Shown here: in pieces, positions 56,485 through 64,000 of the stretch | Numbering within the stretch: position 1 is the first letter of the stretch | Layout: every line of letters begins with the position of its first letter | Source of the DNA: Guopingia tenuis | Lineage (GTDB): Bacteria > Bacillota > Clostridia > Christensenellales > Christensenellaceae | DNA: 64,000 bases | NCBI RefSeq assembly: GCF_014384805.1 | Contig: NZ_JACRSS010000003.1 | Span: 256,792-320,791 of the forward strand | Direction of reading: 5' to 3' | Program-made: the position numbers and the translations under genes | The notes under the pieces: model-generated | Database searches by the model: none | What the model saw: the letters and a program-made list of their open reading frames with translations, nothing else | What the model was told of the DNA's origin: nothing

Positions 56485-57534
56485 ATGGATATGTTTGAAT
56501 TTATCGGTCAAATGCTGGGCAATCCCATGCTGCTCATCTCCACCATTCTGACGCTGGGTGTCATATTGGTCAACGGTTGGACAGATGCCCCCAACGCGAT
56601 TGCCACCTGTGTCTCCACAAAAGCGATTGGAGTGCGAAAAGCCATTATCATGGCGGCAATCTTCAACTTCCTTGGCGTTTTCGTCATGACCGCTATCAAT
56701 GCCTCGGTCGCCATGACCATATACAACATGGTAGACTTTGGCGAGAATGCGCACCTGTCCTTGATCGCCCTTTGCGCAGCCATGGCGGCCATCGTGATCT
56801 GGGCGACTGCCGCATGGTATTTTGGCATCCCCACCAGCGAAAGCCATGCGCTGATCGCCGGTCTCTCGGGCGCTGCCGTTGCCATCCAGAACAGCTTTGC
56901 CGGCATCAACGGCGCCGAATGGATGAAAGTTATCTATGGGCTTATCCTTTCCACAATTTTGGGGTTTGTTCTCGGGTTTCTCTCTTCCAAGCTCACGGTG
57001 CTTTTATGCCGAAATAAAAACCGAATGAAGACGGAACGCTTTTTCTCTGGTGCGCAGGTGGCCGGCGGCGCGGCCATGGCCTTCATGCACGGCGCGCAGG
57101 ACGGCCAGAAGTTTATGGCAATTTTTCTCCTGGGCGCTGCCTTCGCCAGCGGACAAGCCGGCACTTCCACTTTTATCGTTCCCGTTTGGCTGATGATTCT
57201 CTGCTCCGTTGTCATGGGGCTGGGAACCTCCATCGGCGGATATCGGATCATCAAATCTGTCGGCATGGATATGGTAAAGCTCAAGCCCTATCAGGGATTT
57301 GCCGCGGATTTTTCCGCAACGCTCTGCCTTCTGCTTTCTTCCCTGACGGGTATGCCCGTCAGCACGACCCACACCAAAACCACGGCTATCATGGGCGTCG
57401 GAGCCGCCCGGAGAATCAGCAATGTAAACTGGAGCGTGGTGAAAGATCTGGTGTTCACTTGGATATTCACTTTTCCGGGCTGCGGCCTTCTGGGATACGG
57501 AATGGCGAAGCTCTTTTTATTGATATTTGCGTGA
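56485..57534 (+). CDS. pit: Inorganic phosphate transporter, Pit family
   Basis: 349 residues, about 10 membrane helices. The two inverted signature blocks are VNGWTDAPNAIATCVSTKAI near the N-terminus and SLTGMPVSTTHTKTTAIMGV near the C-terminus; GIPTSESHALIAGLSGAAVA and FMHGAQDGQKFMAIFLLGAA are further family blocks. Low-affinity, proton-coupled uptake of phosphate-metal complexes. Pairs with the PhoU-like gene 13 bases downstream. Confidence 0.94.
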   Translation: MDMFEFIGQMLGNPMLLISTILTLGVILVNGWTDAPNAIATCVSTKAIGVRKAIIMAAIFNFLGVFVMTAINASVAMTIYNMVDFGENAHLSLIALCAAMAAIVIWATAAWYFGIPTSESHALIAGLSGAAVAIQNSFAGINGAEWMKVIYGLILSTILGFVLGFLSSKLTVLLCRNKNRMKTERFFSGAQVAGGAAMAFMHGAQDGQKFMAIFLLGAAFASGQAGTSTFIVPVWLMILCSVVMGLGTSIGGYRIIKSVGMDMVKLKPYQGFAADFSATLCLLLSSLTGMPVSTTHTKTTAIMGVGAARRISNVNWSVVKDLVFTWIFTFPGCGLLGYGMAKLFLLIFA

Positions 57535-57547
57535 GGAGAATAAAAGT

Positions 57548-58174
57548 ATGGCAAGAAATAAGAAAAACAACGATTATTTTAAATTGCTGGAACAGCAGGT
57601 TTCCTGCAGTGTGGAGGCGTCCAATCTCCTGGAAAAAATTTTTTGCGAATTTGATCCGGGAAAAATTACGGCGTATATGGATCAGATGCACGCCATTGAA
57701 CACGCCGCCGACGATATCCATCACGATATTTTGACGAAGCTTTCCGTGGAATTCATCACTCCCATCGATCAGGAGGATATTCTTCGCCTGGTTCAGATCA
57801 TTGACGACATTACCGATGCTCTGGATGAGGTTATCATGGAATTTTATATGTTCCATATCGACCAGGTTCCGGAAAAAGCCGCCGAGCTTTCCAAGATCGT
57901 GAACCGCTGTGTGAGCGCCTTATATGAGGCCGCAGGGGAATTGAAAAACTTTAAAAAGCCCCATGCCCTGCGGTCGCTTTTGATCAAGGTTAACGATATC
58001 GAAACCGAGGGAGACACTCTCTATACAGACGCAATCTATAACCTGTTTGGCTCGGATGTCAATGGAAAAATGCTGCTGGGGCATAACGCTGTCTATGAGA
58101 GCTTGGAAAAATGCTGCGACTTGTGTGAGCATGCAGCCGATGTGATCGAACAGGTCGTCATTAAAAACACATGA
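57548..58174 (+). CDS. PhoU-like (DUF47) Pit accessory protein
   Basis: 208 residues from ATG 57548 (GAGGAG 8 bases upstream). All-helical; blocks YFKLLEQQVSCSVEASNLLE, IEHAADDIHHDILTKLSVEF, ITPIDQEDILRLVQIIDDIT and CCDLCEHAADVIEQVV. The E/D-x3-D motifs match the metal-binding PhoU/DUF47 fold that is co-encoded with Pit and tunes it. Confidence 0.92.
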   Translation: MARNKKNNDYFKLLEQQVSCSVEASNLLEKIFCEFDPGKITAYMDQMHAIEHAADDIHHDILTKLSVEFITPIDQEDILRLVQIIDDITDALDEVIMEFYMFHIDQVPEKAAELSKIVNRCVSALYEAAGELKNFKKPHALRSLLIKVNDIETEGDTLYTDAIYNLFGSDVNGKMLLGHNAVYESLEKCCDLCEHAADVIEQVVIKNT

Positions 58175-58196
58175 TCGCTTAAAAATAAAATAACAG

Positions 58197-58235
58197 CCCC
58201 GGGAGGCAACGTTATGTTTCACCGGGGTTTATTTT
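58197..58235 (+). terminator. Terminator of the pit operon
   Basis: CCCCGG, 19-base loop, CCGGGG then TTTATTTT, 23 bases after the stop. Confidence 0.7.
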
Positions 58236-58330
58236 CAATTTGTTGCTATAGAAGGCAAGCTCTGAGAAAAATTGGATGGTACATTCGTCCGCAAGAGCTT
58301 ATGTTTTCATATGTATTGTTCCGTTCACTT

Positions 58331-58361
58331 TTGACTTTTTATGTATACACATTGATATAAG
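58331..58361 (+). promoter_or_regulatory. Promoter of the third mannitol-dehydrogenase-like gene
   Basis: TTGACT (58331-58336) and TATAAG (58356-58361) with TGA before it; the spacer of 19 is long, or GATATA at 58354 gives 17. Confidence 0.45.
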
Positions 58362-58391
58362 ATTTGAAAAAACAAGCAGGAGGATGTAAGG

Positions 58392-59537
58392 ATGCAGGAA
58401 ATTTTTATCGTCGGTGCCGGCAAGATCGGCAAGGGCTTTTTAGGTGAGGTGTATCATACGGCTGGATGGCGGCTCTCTTTTCTAGACAAGGATCCGGAGG
58501 TCGCAAACGCGATGCGCGACGCTGGAAAATACACCGTAAAGGTGCATGAAACCGAAAAAACATACGATCATATTGTGGATGGCTATGATGTGTATCTCAC
58601 AGATCCGGCATATTCCTGCCGGGATGCCTTTCTTTGTGCCGATCTTATGGCGCTGGCCCTCTATCCCGCAGATATCGACGATGCTGCGGCCTATCTGGCC
58701 CCGCTTTTGGAGGCGCGGGCCAAGGAAAATCCCGCGCAGAAGCTGACCATTCTCTCCTGCACCAATAAGAACCATATCATGGCCCACATTGAAGGAGAAT
58801 TTTTGAAGCCCCTCTCTCCGGCGGCCCAGGATTGGTTCCGGGAGAACGTGGCGCTGCGGGATGTCATTATCCGCCGCGGAACTACCTCTCCTTCTCCCGC
58901 CGCCCTGGAGCTGGAGACCAAAGCCGTCGCCACGCTGCTCATCCAGTCGCCCGTCTATTGCGATCTCTCCCAGGTTCCCTGGATGGAGCTCAAAGACAAC
59001 ATCGAGCAGCTCAAGGATATCAAGCTCTATACCTATAATTCCACCCATGCCTGCTGCGCTTTTGCCTCATATTTAAAGGGGTACACCACCATCAACGAAG
59101 GCATGGCCGATCCGGAGATTTTCAATCTGGTGCAGGAGGTTCTGGATGAATCCTGCGCCGGGCTGGTAAAGGAATTCCCCATCACGGAAAAGGAACTTTA
59201 TGACTTCTGCTACGTTTTGCGCACCAAGCTTCAGTCACCCCACACGGATTATGTGTTCCGCGTGGCCTATGATCCCATGCGCAAGCTCTCCCATAACGAC
59301 CGTCTCACCGGCAATGCCCTCACCTGCCTGAAGCACGGCATTGATCCCAAGGCGCTCATCCAGTCCATCGCCAACGGCATGGCCTATGCCGAGCCCAAGG
59401 ATCCCAAGGCTATGGAGATTCAGGCGCTGATCCGGGAGAAAGGGATTGCCGCCGCAGTAAGCCAGGTTTGTGAGCTTCCCCAGGATCATGAATTGGTGCA
59501 GCGTGTCAGCACCCTTTATGAGAAAATTGGCAGATAA
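58392..59537 (+). CDS. Mannitol-1-phosphate 5-dehydrogenase-like protein, copy 3
   Basis: 381 residues, same family as copies 1 and 2 but more distant. IFIVGAGKIGKGFLGEVYHT, TNKNHIMAHIEGEF, DVIIRRGTTSPSP where the others have RSTIAD, catalytic KLYTYNSTHACCAFASYLKG, and AYDPMRKLSHNDRLTGNALT. The charged linker after the first Rossmann helices differs and may alter substrate choice. Own promoter and terminator; separated from copy 2 by pit and its partner. RBS AGGAGG. Confidence 0.8.
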   Translation: MQEIFIVGAGKIGKGFLGEVYHTAGWRLSFLDKDPEVANAMRDAGKYTVKVHETEKTYDHIVDGYDVYLTDPAYSCRDAFLCADLMALALYPADIDDAAAYLAPLLEARAKENPAQKLTILSCTNKNHIMAHIEGEFLKPLSPAAQDWFRENVALRDVIIRRGTTSPSPAALELETKAVATLLIQSPVYCDLSQVPWMELKDNIEQLKDIKLYTYNSTHACCAFASYLKGYTTINEGMADPEIFNLVQEVLDESCAGLVKEFPITEKELYDFCYVLRTKLQSPHTDYVFRVAYDPMRKLSHNDRLTGNALTCLKHGIDPKALIQSIANGMAYAEPKDPKAMEIQALIREKGIAAAVSQVCELPQDHELVQRVSTLYEKIGR

Positions 59538-59554
59538 TCCTTTTTATAAAGTCA

Positions 59555-59584
59555 CAAAAGCCCTGCGCTTTGGCAGGGCTTTTG
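59555..59584 (+). terminator. Bidirectional terminator between copy 3 and the small membrane protein
   Basis: AAAAGCCCTGC-GCTTTG-GCAGGGCTTTT; works for both converging genes. Confidence 0.88.
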
Positions 59585-59595
59585 TTATTTGCTTT

Positions 59596-59883
59596 TTATC
59601 TTCCCAGATTAAATGCCAGTGTCAGTATGCCAATCAGAACCGCCACTGCCGACACGATGACAGCCGACCGGCCACCCCTGTCTTTTTTATACCAAAACAG
59701 GGCAAAGGCAGAAAACGCAGGTGATATCAAAATCCCCAGCAGCTTAGGCATCGTAGTTCCCGCTGCGCCCGAGGCGGTGATCTGCATCACCAGTGTATCC
59801 GGCAGAAGGAAATATCCCAAAATCGCCAAAACAATGCAAAGTATCAGGCTTCCTGCCAAAACGGCATCCATTGATTTTTTCAT
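59596..59883 (-). CDS. Small membrane protein, DUF1648-like
   Basis: 95 residues with three hydrophobic segments (LAGSLILCIVLAILGYFLL, LLGILISPAFSAFALFWY, SAVIVSAVAVLIGILTLAF). The loop LPDTLVMQITASGAAGTTMP resembles the LPDxVPxHxxxxGxxD block of DUF1648 proteins. GGAGGG ribosome site. Function unknown. Confidence 0.65.
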   Translation of the reverse strand: MKKSMDAVLAGSLILCIVLAILGYFLLPDTLVMQITASGAAGTTMPKLLGILISPAFSAFALFWYKKDRGGRSAVIVSAVAVLIGILTLAFNLGR

Positions 59884-59895
59884 TTTCCCTCCCCC

Positions 59896-59921
59896 CTACT
59901 TTCTTTAAAAAGAAAGTAGGC
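59896..59921. repeat. CCTACTTTCTT / AAGAAAGTAGG hairpin
   Basis: 11-bp perfect stem around TTAA(A) at the head of the tandem repeat. The AAGAAAGTAGG-CAAAGAA sequence is of a type found dispersed in many bacterial genomes. Confidence 0.6.
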
Positions 59922-60158
59922 AAAGAAATTTTATGACTGTGTTCTTTTATCTCCGTCCATCTCTTCCGGGCAGAAACATTTTTCCGTATCCCTTTATTCC
60001 ACGGAGCCTTCCTGCCTTAAAAAGAAAGCGGGCAAAGATGTTTTATGACTGTGTTCTTTTATCTCCGCTCATCTCTTCCGAGCAGAGCATTTTTCCATAT
60101 CCCTTTGTCCCAGCGGAGCCTTCTTGCCTTAAAAAGAAAGCGGGCAAAGATATTTTAC
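59905..60158. repeat. Tandem direct repeat, 112-base unit, 2.25 copies
   Basis: Units start with TTAAAAAGAAAG at 59905, 60017 and 60129; unit 3 is cut short after ~30 bases. Each unit has TTTTATGACTGTGTTCTTTT, ATCTCCG-CATCTCTTCCG, TTTTTCC-TATCCCTTT and GGAGCCTTC-TGCC. It accounts for half of the 491-base gap 59884-60374; the rest shows no gene. Confidence 0.88.
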
Positions 60159-60374
60159 AGCCCTGCAAAATTATCCGCAATGGTATTTTGCAGCTATTCC
60201 TTGCCGTATTTTCTCCAGCCGACCGCGGGCAGGTTTCGCGGCATCCACCTCCCTGCCGCCGGCGTTCCCGCCGTCTCTTTCCCTAAAAAACGCTCCCCCC
60301 ATCTGCGGTAAAAGCGCGAATAGAGAGCTTATCTTTTCAAAAAGCAAGGTATACCTTCAAAGGCCGGCGATCCT

Positions 60375-61016
60375 TTATTTTTCCCTATCCGCTTCGCGCC
60401 GCCGCGCCTCTTCCTTGGAAAACACGCAGCCACAATAGTTTTGGCGATATAATCCATACACGTCCGAAAGACGAATGGACTCTTTATAACCATCCTTTTT
60501 TTTAAAATCCGAGCATAGGTAAGGGACGCCGTATTCTTCTCCCAGCTCCTGGCCAATAGCATTTAAAAGCTGGGCATTTTTATGCGGGCTGATGGTGAGG
60601 GTGGTGGTGAACCAGTCTGCACCAACCTCCCGGGCCTTTTTCGCCGCGTGGGTAAGGCGCATGCGGAAGCAGACCTCACACCGCCGGCCTCCCTCCGGTT
60701 CGGCCTCCATTCCCCTGGCCGCTGCAAAAAACTCTTCCGGGGCATAGCGATCCGCCATCATCGTGATGGCATCCCGGCAGGGAAGTTCCCGGATCAGCCG
60801 TTCCTGTTCGAAAAGGCGATGCTCATATTCCTCCGGGGATGTGATATTGGAATTGCTATAGAACAGCAGGATGTCAAAATGCGGAGCCAAGGCAGTGAGC
60901 ACATAGCTGCTGCAGGGAGCGCAGCAGCTATGCAGCAAAAGGCGGGGCCTCCCTTTCAACCCGGCGATGGTCTCTTCCATCCATTTTTGATAGTTCTCTT
61001 TCATGTTCTTCTCCAT
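60375..61016 (-). CDS. queH: Epoxyqueuosine reductase QueH
   Basis: 213 residues. Last step of queuosine synthesis in tRNA, reducing epoxyqueuosine. N-terminal LLLHSCCAPCSSYVL with the Cys-Cys-x2-Cys group, SNITSPEEYEHRLFEQERLI, CEVCFRMRLTHAAKKA with the second Cys pair, SPHKNAQLLNAIGQEL and the C-terminal RQNYCGCVFS. The Cys set supports the 4Fe-4S plus extra metal site of QueH rather than the B12 enzyme QueG. Confidence 0.93.
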   Translation of the reverse strand: MEKNMKENYQKWMEETIAGLKGRPRLLLHSCCAPCSSYVLTALAPHFDILLFYSNSNITSPEEYEHRLFEQERLIRELPCRDAITMMADRYAPEEFFAAARGMEAEPEGGRRCEVCFRMRLTHAAKKAREVGADWFTTTLTISPHKNAQLLNAIGQELGEEYGVPYLCSDFKKKDGYKESIRLSDVYGLYRQNYCGCVFSKEEARRREADREK

Positions 61017-61037
61017 GGGCTTATATATGCTTATACA

Positions 61038-61706
61038 TCAGCCATCGTTTCTGATGATCCGGCGGCGCATCTCCTCTGCCCCGCAATGGATGGCAAAAAG
61101 TTCCTCTGCCCGGCAGAGTGCGCTTTCCAGTCCGTCCGCTCCGCCAAAGGAATAGATCACGAGCAGAACCTCCTGGCTCTCCGGCCGGATCATGGCGCGG
61201 GTGGAATCACTGGACGGATTGCCAAAGAATCCCGCGCCGTCCCGCAGGGCGGGAAGAAACTCCACGTTGATTTCCTCTTTGCCAATGCCCGGATAGCGAG
61301 TCCCCTCGGGAGCGATCTGCCAGACCACCCCGCCCGTGAGCCGGGCCGTGTCATATGTTCCCAGGGAAAAGCCGCTCTCCACCGAAACGATATTGTTGCA
61401 GTCCACCACGTTGTTAATGCGGTACAGCCCCTTGCCAGAGGTAATCCGCCGCAGCATGGCCTCACAGGAGCTGCGATAGCGATGCGGGTCCTTGCCGGCA
61501 GCCCGGTATCCCTCCCGGGCGTCGCGGATGCGGGGCAGAGCGACAATCTCGTCCCGCCGCAGATTTCCGGCGATTTTCTCCAGCGACTGCTCCATTTCCT
61601 TTTGCAGATCCGGGCAATCCGTTTCTACCTTCACCCTCGAGAACAGGCATCCCAGCGCTGCCCCCGGGCAGGCCGCCTTCCAGGCAGCGTCTATGCGAAT
61701 ATCCAT
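61038..61706 (-). CDS. B3/B4-domain protein (tRNA-editing-like)
   Basis: 222 residues. The B3/B4 fold of phenylalanyl-tRNA synthetase beta as a free protein: RIRDAREGYRAAGKDPHRYR, SSCEAMLRRITSGKGLYRIN, NVVDCNNIVSVESGFSLGTY, GGVVWQIAPEGTRYPGIG and FFGNPSSDSTRAMIRPES. Family members may deacylate or edit tRNAs but are poorly characterised. Eleven bases after the ketopantoate-reductase-like gene. Confidence 0.85.
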   Translation of the reverse strand: MDIRIDAAWKAACPGAALGCLFSRVKVETDCPDLQKEMEQSLEKIAGNLRRDEIVALPRIRDAREGYRAAGKDPHRYRSSCEAMLRRITSGKGLYRINNVVDCNNIVSVESGFSLGTYDTARLTGGVVWQIAPEGTRYPGIGKEEINVEFLPALRDGAGFFGNPSSDSTRAMIRPESQEVLLVIYSFGGADGLESALCRAEELFAIHCGAEEMRRRIIRNDG

Positions 61707-61717
61707 ATCCCGCTCCT

Positions 61718-62638
61718 TTACTCCCGAAAACCCAGCGCCCGGGCGATCTTTTCATAATTGGGTGTGGGAACGCTGTAAGCCCGGCCCAGGCGAACCACCT
61801 GGTATACAAGGCCATCCACCTCGCTGGCATGGCCCGCCTCATAATCCTTTTGCATGGAGGCCGTGGAGTCCGGCGCGCAGCTTGTGAGCAGCCTCACATT
61901 CTTTTCCACGATATCTTCCCGCATGGATAAACCCATGGCCAGGGCCACATCCCGCACTTCTCCCACCAGCGCCCGGAAAAGCTGCATATGGGCTGGATTT
62001 TTTTCATAATCCTCCGCCGCAATATGCAGATAGGTTCCCGCTGCGGCAAAGGGAGAAACCATGCTGAATTTTTCGAACGCGTCGCTCCGGATGTCCTTGG
62101 AAATCTCGAACTGAATCCGGCTTTCCTCCAATTCTCCTTTCAGTTCCGCCAGCTTTTCATAGATCGCCTGCGGTTCCGGCCGCCATGGCCCCGCGACGAT
62201 GGTAAAGACCGCGCCGTTTTCCGTAATCTCTCCCGGCGCGGACAAAAAGGCGGAGACATAAATTACGCCGTCCAGAATCTTACGCTCCGGAAGCTCCCGG
62301 GAAAGCTGTTCTCCGGCGTCCGTGATATTTAAAATGGGAATGACCAGGGTTTCCGGCCCGGCCGCTTTTTTCAGAAATTCTGCCGCTTCCCCAATGGAAT
62401 ACCATTTGACGCAGACAAAAATCACATCTGCCGTCCCCTGCCATTCCTCCATCGTATACACCTTGGGTTCCCGGATATGCAGTTCTCCACGGCGTTTGGA
62501 ATGGATAAACAACCCCTTTTCTTTCATTGCCGTCCGGTTCACGCCGCGGGCAATAAAAGAGACGTCTCTCCCATCCGCCGCCAGATAGCCGCCAATCGCT
62601 CCGCCGGTTCCGCCCGTTCCCACAATCAGATATTTCAT
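61718..62638 (-). CDS. Ketopantoate reductase family oxidoreductase
   Basis: 306 residues from ATG 62638 (GAGGAGA site); an upstream in-frame start extends into the promoter region. N-terminal NADP Rossmann YLIVGTGGTGGAIGGYLAAD with SFIARG, VCVKWYSIGEAAEFLKK, then C-terminal domain FEKFSMVSPFAAAGTYL and SMQKDYEAGHASEVDGLVYQ with the Lys/Glu region of PanE. GTGGTGG replaces the usual GaGaiG. May be PanE (pantothenate synthesis) or a relative on another 2-keto acid; no pan genes nearby. Confidence 0.85.
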   Translation of the reverse strand: MKYLIVGTGGTGGAIGGYLAADGRDVSFIARGVNRTAMKEKGLFIHSKRRGELHIREPKVYTMEEWQGTADVIFVCVKWYSIGEAAEFLKKAAGPETLVIPILNITDAGEQLSRELPERKILDGVIYVSAFLSAPGEITENGAVFTIVAGPWRPEPQAIYEKLAELKGELEESRIQFEISKDIRSDAFEKFSMVSPFAAAGTYLHIAAEDYEKNPAHMQLFRALVGEVRDVALAMGLSMREDIVEKNVRLLTSCAPDSTASMQKDYEAGHASEVDGLVYQVVRLGRAYSVPTPNYEKIARALGFRE

Positions 62639-62927
62639 GCCATCTCCTCGCTTTTCTTTCGTTTTCTCTATGTATGATACTGCAAGCGTCTGGTTTTCGC
62701 AACCCGCCTTTTTGTTTTGCAACGCGGCTCTTTCCCTTTACTTATGACGCAGTTTTCCCCGGTCATCCAAATATTTTTTATTGCTTTGTCGTAAATTATC
62801 CCTTATACTGAAGATGAAATATATTTTCCTTTCCATTTGCACGAACCTCTGTATACAGTCCGGCACCACATCGCGTTTTTCCCGGAAACCGGGAGACCCT
62901 CGCTATCACCCGCAAAGGAGGTCCGCC

Positions 62928-63824
62928 ATGATTTCCATTCCCTATCTGTATTTCATCTACCGTGAATCTGTTTTGGCAACCATTGTCTCCCTTTTAGGAA
63001 CGATCTGTTGGATTGCCGCTGCCGTCCTTTTGATCGAGCTGCATCTTGTCTATAGCGCCGTTCTTATCATCCTTGCTGTTTTTTTCACCATCTGCTGGGC
63101 GCCATATATCGCCGCCTGCCGTGCGGCAAAAAAGGAGGGCCTTCTTTTAACACGCCGCAGCCCGCGGGAATTTATACGTTCCACCCGGAAAACCCTTCTC
63201 CTGTTCAGCGGCCTGTTTCTGGTTCTTGCAGGCACCTGCCTGTATACCATTCTTTCCAACGACGCCGTTTTTGCCCGCCAGCAGGAGGCAATGCCTATCG
63301 AGGAACTTTATATTACGGATTTGACAGAGGGGCAGTATGTGGAAGGAGAGCTGTTCTCTTTTATAAGTGGCATCGCCTATGAAGGAGAGACGGAGGAAAC
63401 GGCAACCAAATACTATGCGCTGCTTTTGATGGCGGATGGAGTCAATACGCCCGTCTGCTATCCCGTTGAGCTTCCCGGCGCGAAATGGAAAAATGGCGAC
63501 GCCATCATGGACGCATTCTATTCCTATTGGACGAACCCCGATGCAGAATTTTATCAAGGCGAAGCCATTTCCTTTTTCGGCTCCCTGCAGCCGGTTTCTG
63601 CTCTGGATCCGGATATCCAAAGATATTATCAGGAAGCCCTTGATAACTGCGGCACGGCGGATTGGCGCGGCGATCTGTATTTCCGCGCAGAAACGCCCCT
63701 TTCCACTTCCGCAAATGATATATACGATATCATCCTCTATGGTTCCTCGGCCATTGCCATCCTGTTGCTGTGCCTTGCTATTTGGGGATTTTTCCAGGAA
63801 AACCTCGCAAGAAAGACAATATAG
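62928..63824 (+). CDS. Membrane protein of unknown function
   Basis: 298 residues from ATG 62928 with AAAGGAGG 8 bases upstream; an earlier start would add a basic tail with no ribosome site. Four membrane helices: two near the start (ATIVSLLGTICWIAAAVLLI and AVLIILAVFFTICWAPYIAA), one at ~85-105 (LLLFSGLFLVLAGTCLYTIL), one near the end (ILYGSSAIAILLLCLAIWGF). Between the last two is a ~165-residue extracellular part with YITDLTEGQYVEGELFSFIS and YYALLLMADGVNTPVCYPVE, a beta-rich layout. I do not recognise the family. Confidence 0.65.
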   Translation: MISIPYLYFIYRESVLATIVSLLGTICWIAAAVLLIELHLVYSAVLIILAVFFTICWAPYIAACRAAKKEGLLLTRRSPREFIRSTRKTLLLFSGLFLVLAGTCLYTILSNDAVFARQQEAMPIEELYITDLTEGQYVEGELFSFISGIAYEGETEETATKYYALLLMADGVNTPVCYPVELPGAKWKNGDAIMDAFYSYWTNPDAEFYQGEAISFFGSLQPVSALDPDIQRYYQEALDNCGTADWRGDLYFRAETPLSTSANDIYDIILYGSSAIAILLLCLAIWGFFQENLARKTI

Positions 63825-63898
63825 CAATTTTTTTGGTCCCAGCCCGCCTTTCTCCCGCTGCACTATCCCTGCTCTCCCTCTCCCCTTTTTTTCTCCAC

Positions 63899-63928
63899 AA
63901 AAAAGAGACGCCTTTTGACGTCTCTTTT
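63899..63928 (-). terminator. Terminator of tuf (bidirectional)
   Basis: GAGACG-(8)-CGTCTC with A6 on one side and T4 on the other; read from tuf it ends in U6. Also terminates the plus-strand membrane protein gene. Confidence 0.88.
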
Positions 63929-63947
63929 CCTTCGCTTTGTCTTTCTC

Positions 63948-64000
63948 TTATTCGATGATCCCGCTTACTACACCGGATCCTACCGTCCGTCCGCCTTCAC
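63948..64000 (-). CDS. tuf: Elongation factor Tu, C-terminal end (partial)
   Basis: The last 17 codons only, reading EGGRTVGSGVVSGIIE then TAA at 63948. This is the conserved EF-Tu C-terminus (domain 3, REGGRTVGxGVVxxIIE). The rest is outside the window. Confidence 0.88.
   Translation of the reverse strand, partial: EGGRTVGSGVVSGIIE

Noticed and set aside
56115..56498. 127-codon plus-strand frame before pit
   Set aside because: No ribosome site, no similarity I can name, overlaps the pit start.
1..64000. tRNA and rRNA genes
   Set aside because: I looked for tRNA TTC-loop and acceptor patterns in the gene-free gaps and found none; no rRNA-like sequence is present.

Overview
The window reads as chromosome of a Gram-positive, endospore-forming anaerobe of the class Clostridia, probably a gut commensal. 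Grounds: the S10-spc-alpha ribosomal order ends secY-adk-map-KOW protein-infA-rpmJ-rpsM-rpsK-rpsD-rpoA-rplQ-ecfA1-ecfA2-ecfT-truA-rplM-rpsI, the Firmicutes layout; there is a GerA-family spore germination protein, rubrerythrin, a Clostridia-style FeoA/FeoB/Cys-rich trio and a fructoselysine (Amadori sugar) gene pair; ribosome binding sites are strong AGGAGG types. Base composition is GC-rich for the class, which produces many long antisense open frames that are not genes. Genus cannot be fixed from this window.

Layout. 1-1.04 kb: end-truncated XRE regulator with membrane segments. 1.3-9.5 kb: aromatic amino acid block. A minus-strand operon (DAHP synthase, aroB, aroA, aroC, pheA, aroK; most junctions overlap by 4-11 bases) is preceded by a strong promoter, a Phe/Tyr-rich 41-residue leader peptide and an intrinsic terminator, which I read as a transcription attenuator. 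aroE is on the plus strand and converges on aroK with overlapping 3' ends; aroQ and an ACT-domain gene form a small separate unit. Together these supply every step from DAHP to chorismate and on to phenylpyruvate. 9.5-14.1 kb: rubrerythrin and a two-gene ABC exporter with a very large coiled-coil permease. 14.2-15.6 kb: spore germination protein.

15.6-24.0 kb: the most unusual region. Two mirror-image copies of a ~1.2-1.35 kb module (15646-16995 and 22774-23965) flank frlD-frlB, feoA-feoB-cys-rich protein and a transaldolase-like fructose-6-phosphate aldolase. Each module has a 135/136-residue orphan gene (nearly identical in the two copies), a divergently transcribed small XRE regulator (strongly diverged DNA-binding helices), a pair of operators spaced 55-56 bases apart whose sequence differs between copies, and palindromic two-hairpin repeats. 

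24.1-32.3 kb: GNAT acetyltransferase, a decayed small lipoprotein gene, an unrecognised 192-residue gene, tandem repeats, glmS-glmM-trxB, a DUF1847 protein, a frameshifted small gene at a G6 tract, and a TIGR04076-like protein. 32.5-53.0 kb: ribosomal protein/translation/secretion/ECF-transporter superoperon, all on the minus strand. 53.1-59.6 kb: three plus-strand paralogues of mannitol-1-phosphate-dehydrogenase-like enzymes interrupted by a Pit phosphate transporter and its PhoU-like partner. 59.6-64.0 kb: small membrane protein, 112-base tandem repeats, queH, a B3/B4-domain protein, a ketopantoate-reductase-like protein, an unrecognised membrane protein, and the last codons of tuf (EF-Tu) with its terminator.
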